From an uncultured Massilia sp. (GTDB taxonomy: Bacteria > Pseudomonadota > Gammaproteobacteria > Burkholderiales > Burkholderiaceae_D), in assembly GCA_913777025.1 (NCBI GenBank), contig CAJYQM010000187.1:1-40373 (forward strand): a DNA stretch of 40,373 nt. The letters are read 5' to 3'. Below, piece by piece: positions 38,645-40,373 of the stretch. The position numbers and the translations under genes were made by a program. Positions within the stretch are counted from its first letter, which is position 1; the number at the start of each line of letters is the position of its first letter. Below the pieces are notes generated by a model. It ran no database searches. It had not been told where the DNA came from and saw only the letters and a program-made list of their open reading frames with translations.

Positions 38645-39955
38645 GTGTGGAATTTGTTTTCCGTGTTGCTGGCCGTCGGCCTGCTGACCGTGATGATCGC
38701 CTGGGGCAAGGTGCAGCCGCTGATCGCCTTCGTGATCGTGACGATCGTGGCCGCCCTGATGCTGGGCATGCCGGCGGCGGCGATCCCCGGCGCGATCGAG
38801 AAAGGCATCGGCGACCTGCTCGGCTCCCTGGTGGTGATCATCTGCCTGGGCGCCGTGTTCGGCAAGCTGATCGCCGACAGCGGCGCGGCCCGGCGCATCG
38901 CCACCAGCCTGGTTGACCGCCTGGGACTGGCGCGCATTCCGGTGGCGATGACGGTCACCGGCTTCGTGGTCGGCCTGCCGCTGTATTACAACGTCGGTTT
39001 CGTGCTGATGGTGCCGCTGATCTTCTCGCTGGTCTACCAGTCCGGCCGCCCCGCGGTGGCGCTCGGCATGCCGCTGCTGGCCGGCCTGTCGATCGCGCAC
39101 GGCTTCCTGCCGCCGCACCCGTCGGCCACCGCGCTGGTGGTGGCGGTCCATGCCGACATCGGCAAGACCCTGATCTATGGCCTGATCGTGGCGATTCCGA
39201 CCCTGATCATCGCCGGTCCGATCTTCTCGATGTCGCTGGGCCACATCCGCGGACAGCCGGCGCAGGTGTTCCGCCAGGCCGAGGTGCCGGATGCGGAACT
39301 GCCCGGTACCTTCAACAGCATCGCCACCGCGCTGCTGCCCGTGGTCCTGCTGGCGGCACTGACGCTGCTCACGCTGGTCCGCCCCGACCTGGCCAAGCCG
39401 CTCGCCTTCCTCTCCAATCCGCTGGTGGTGATGCTGCTGTCCTACTTCGTGGCGGTCTGGTCCCTGGGCCTGGCGCGCGGCAAGACACTGCCGCAAGTGA
39501 TGCATTCGGCCCAGGAGGCACTGCGCGAGATCGCCCCCATCCTCCTGATCATCGCCGGCGCCGGCGCGCTGAAGCAGGTCCTGATCGATTCCGGCGTCAG
39601 CGCCGAACTGGGCAGGCAGTTGAGCCAGATGCCGGTGCCGCCGCTGCTGCTGGGCTGGGCGGTGGCGACCCTGATCCGCATCTGCCTGGGCTCGGCCACC
39701 GTGGCCGGCGTGACGGCGGCCGGCGTGGTCGGTCCGCTGGTGCAGACCTCGGGCTGCGACCCGAACCTGATGGTGCTGGCCGTCGGCGCGGGGAGCCTGA
39801 TGTGCAGCCACGTCAACGATTCCGGCTTCTGGATGTTCAAGGAATACTTCGGCCTGTCCCTGAAGGACACCTTCCGCTCCTGGTCGCTGATGGAGACCCT
39901 GGTGGGCATATTCGGCCTGATCTTCGTTCTGCTCTTGTCGCTGGTGGTCAGCTAA
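38645..39955 (+). CDS. gntP: GntP-family gluconate permease
   Basis: 436 residues starting at GTG 38645, with AAAGGA eight bases upstream. The protein is almost entirely membrane-embedded, with about 12-14 helices. Family markers are VKIGxG-type KVQPLIAFVIVTIVAALMLGMP, the LPLYYNVGFVLMVPLIF segment, LLAGLSIAHGFLPPHPSATAL and a C-terminal SHVNDSGFWMFKEYFGLSLKD. These match GntT/GntP/GntU H+ symporters. It would import gluconate for the kinase encoded just upstream. Symbol usage is approximate, since GntT, GntP and GntU cannot be separated by eye. Confidence 0.92.
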   Translation: MWNLFSVLLAVGLLTVMIAWGKVQPLIAFVIVTIVAALMLGMPAAAIPGAIEKGIGDLLGSLVVIICLGAVFGKLIADSGAARRIATSLVDRLGLARIPVAMTVTGFVVGLPLYYNVGFVLMVPLIFSLVYQSGRPAVALGMPLLAGLSIAHGFLPPHPSATALVVAVHADIGKTLIYGLIVAIPTLIIAGPIFSMSLGHIRGQPAQVFRQAEVPDAELPGTFNSIATALLPVVLLAALTLLTLVRPDLAKPLAFLSNPLVVMLLSYFVAVWSLGLARGKTLPQVMHSAQEALREIAPILLIIAGAGALKQVLIDSGVSAELGRQLSQMPVPPLLLGWAVATLIRICLGSATVAGVTAAGVVGPLVQTSGCDPNLMVLAVGAGSLMCSHVNDSGFWMFKEYFGLSLKDTFRSWSLMETLVGIFGLIFVLLLSLVVS

Positions 39956-39965
39956 GGATGACAAT

Positions 39966-40373
39966 ATGATGCCAACACAACCGACCTATCTCTGCGCGCT
40001 GGTGCTGGCCGCTTTCGTCGCCTCGGCACCGGCCCTGGGCGCGGCGCCGGCTTCCATCTCCGCCTACCAGCAGATGCCGGACGACCCGCAGGCCGTGGTG
40101 GTGCGCGCGAAAGGCGACGGCGTGACCGACGACAGCGCCGCGATCCAGCAGGCCATCGACAGCGCCGCCAACAAGGGCGAAGGCGGCCTGGTGTTCCTGC
40201 CCTCCGGCCGCTACCGCATCACGCGCAGCATCCTGATCCCGCTCGCCGTGCGCGTCTACGGCGTCGGCAAGACCCGTCCCGTGTTCGTGCTGGGTGCGAA
40301 CACGCCGGGCTTCCAGCAGGGCGTGGCCAACATGGTGATCTTCACCGGCGGCGACCAGCCGGGCAAGGTGCCG
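39966..40373 (+). CDS. Pectate-lyase-superfamily beta-helix protein, N-terminal part
   Basis: The first 136 codons are in the window. An AAGGA ribosome site ends six bases before the ATG at 39966 (a second ATG follows at 39969). The signal peptide runs to about residue 26 (VLAAFVASAPALGA). The next part, VVVRAKGDGVTDDSAAIQQAID and later GGLVFLPSGRYRITRSILIP, is the start of the pectate_lyase_3 / glycosyl hydrolase 28-like right-handed beta-helix, used by pectin- and exopolysaccharide-degrading enzymes. The active site lies beyond the window. It follows gntP by ten bases and is probably the next gene of the operon, which would link polymer breakdown to gluconate use. Confidence 0.8.
   Translation, partial: MMPTQPTYLCALVLAAFVASAPALGAAPASISAYQQMPDDPQAVVVRAKGDGVTDDSAAIQQAIDSAANKGEGGLVFLPSGRYRITRSILIPLAVRVYGVGKTRPVFVLGANTPGFQQGVANMVIFTGGDQPGKVP

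Overview
The window is high-GC DNA from a Gram-negative bacterium. TonB-dependent uptake, lipoproteins, a tripartite efflux pump and heptosyltransferase-type enzymes all point that way. The gene content (secreted PHB depolymerase, PaoABC-type aldehyde oxidoreductase, MarR/FUSC/DUF1656/HlyD/NodT efflux operon, many dispersed palindromic repeats) resembles the Massilia/Telluria group of Oxalobacteraceae (Burkholderiales). This assignment is an inference from gene style, not from a marker gene. I recognised no rRNA, tRNA, CRISPR array or phage genes.

Layout. 1-698: the right end of an IS5-family (IS903-like) element has cut a membrane acyltransferase gene. 872-3093: a secreted type II PHB depolymerase and an uncharacterised membrane protein. 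3236-6777: a TonB-dependent receptor coupled to a Tat-exported glycerophosphodiesterase, with degenerate Pho-box-like repeats upstream. 6796-9051: a PEBP/YbhB protein, an AraC regulator and a HAD phosphatase. 9085-14440: a MarR-controlled efflux operon (FUSC permease, DUF1656 peptide, HlyD adaptor, NodT outer-membrane factor), closed by a palindromic repeat. 14569-19191: an SDR and a three-subunit molybdenum aldehyde oxidoreductase, all on the minus strand. 19351-22686: a lipoprotein, a PAP2 phosphatase, a solitary IS5 orfA-like gene, folE and an unknown membrane protein. 22689-23711: two tandem 101-bp repeats running into the 3' end of nudC.

23932-30803: a carbamoyltransferase, an N,N-dimethylformamidase-like protein, two family 9 glycosyltransferases, a family 2 glycosyltransferase and a DUF4254 protein. 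This is the best candidate for an undescribed system, probably assembly and carbamoylation of a surface or secreted glycan. 30913-33593: a chemoreceptor and a divergent AraC regulator. 33610-34699: a complete IS1595-family insertion with a perfect 8-bp target duplication, sitting exactly in the T-tract of a Rho-independent terminator. 34810-35970: an MFS transporter. 35971-36481: an AT-rich non-coding stretch. 36482-40373: a sugar-acid catabolic run of a clan-A glycoside hydrolase, gluconokinase, GntP-type gluconate permease and the start of a pectate-lyase-fold enzyme, with a LacI-family-type operator before the kinase.

Many long open frames antisense to the real genes were discarded as by-products of high-GC codon usage.
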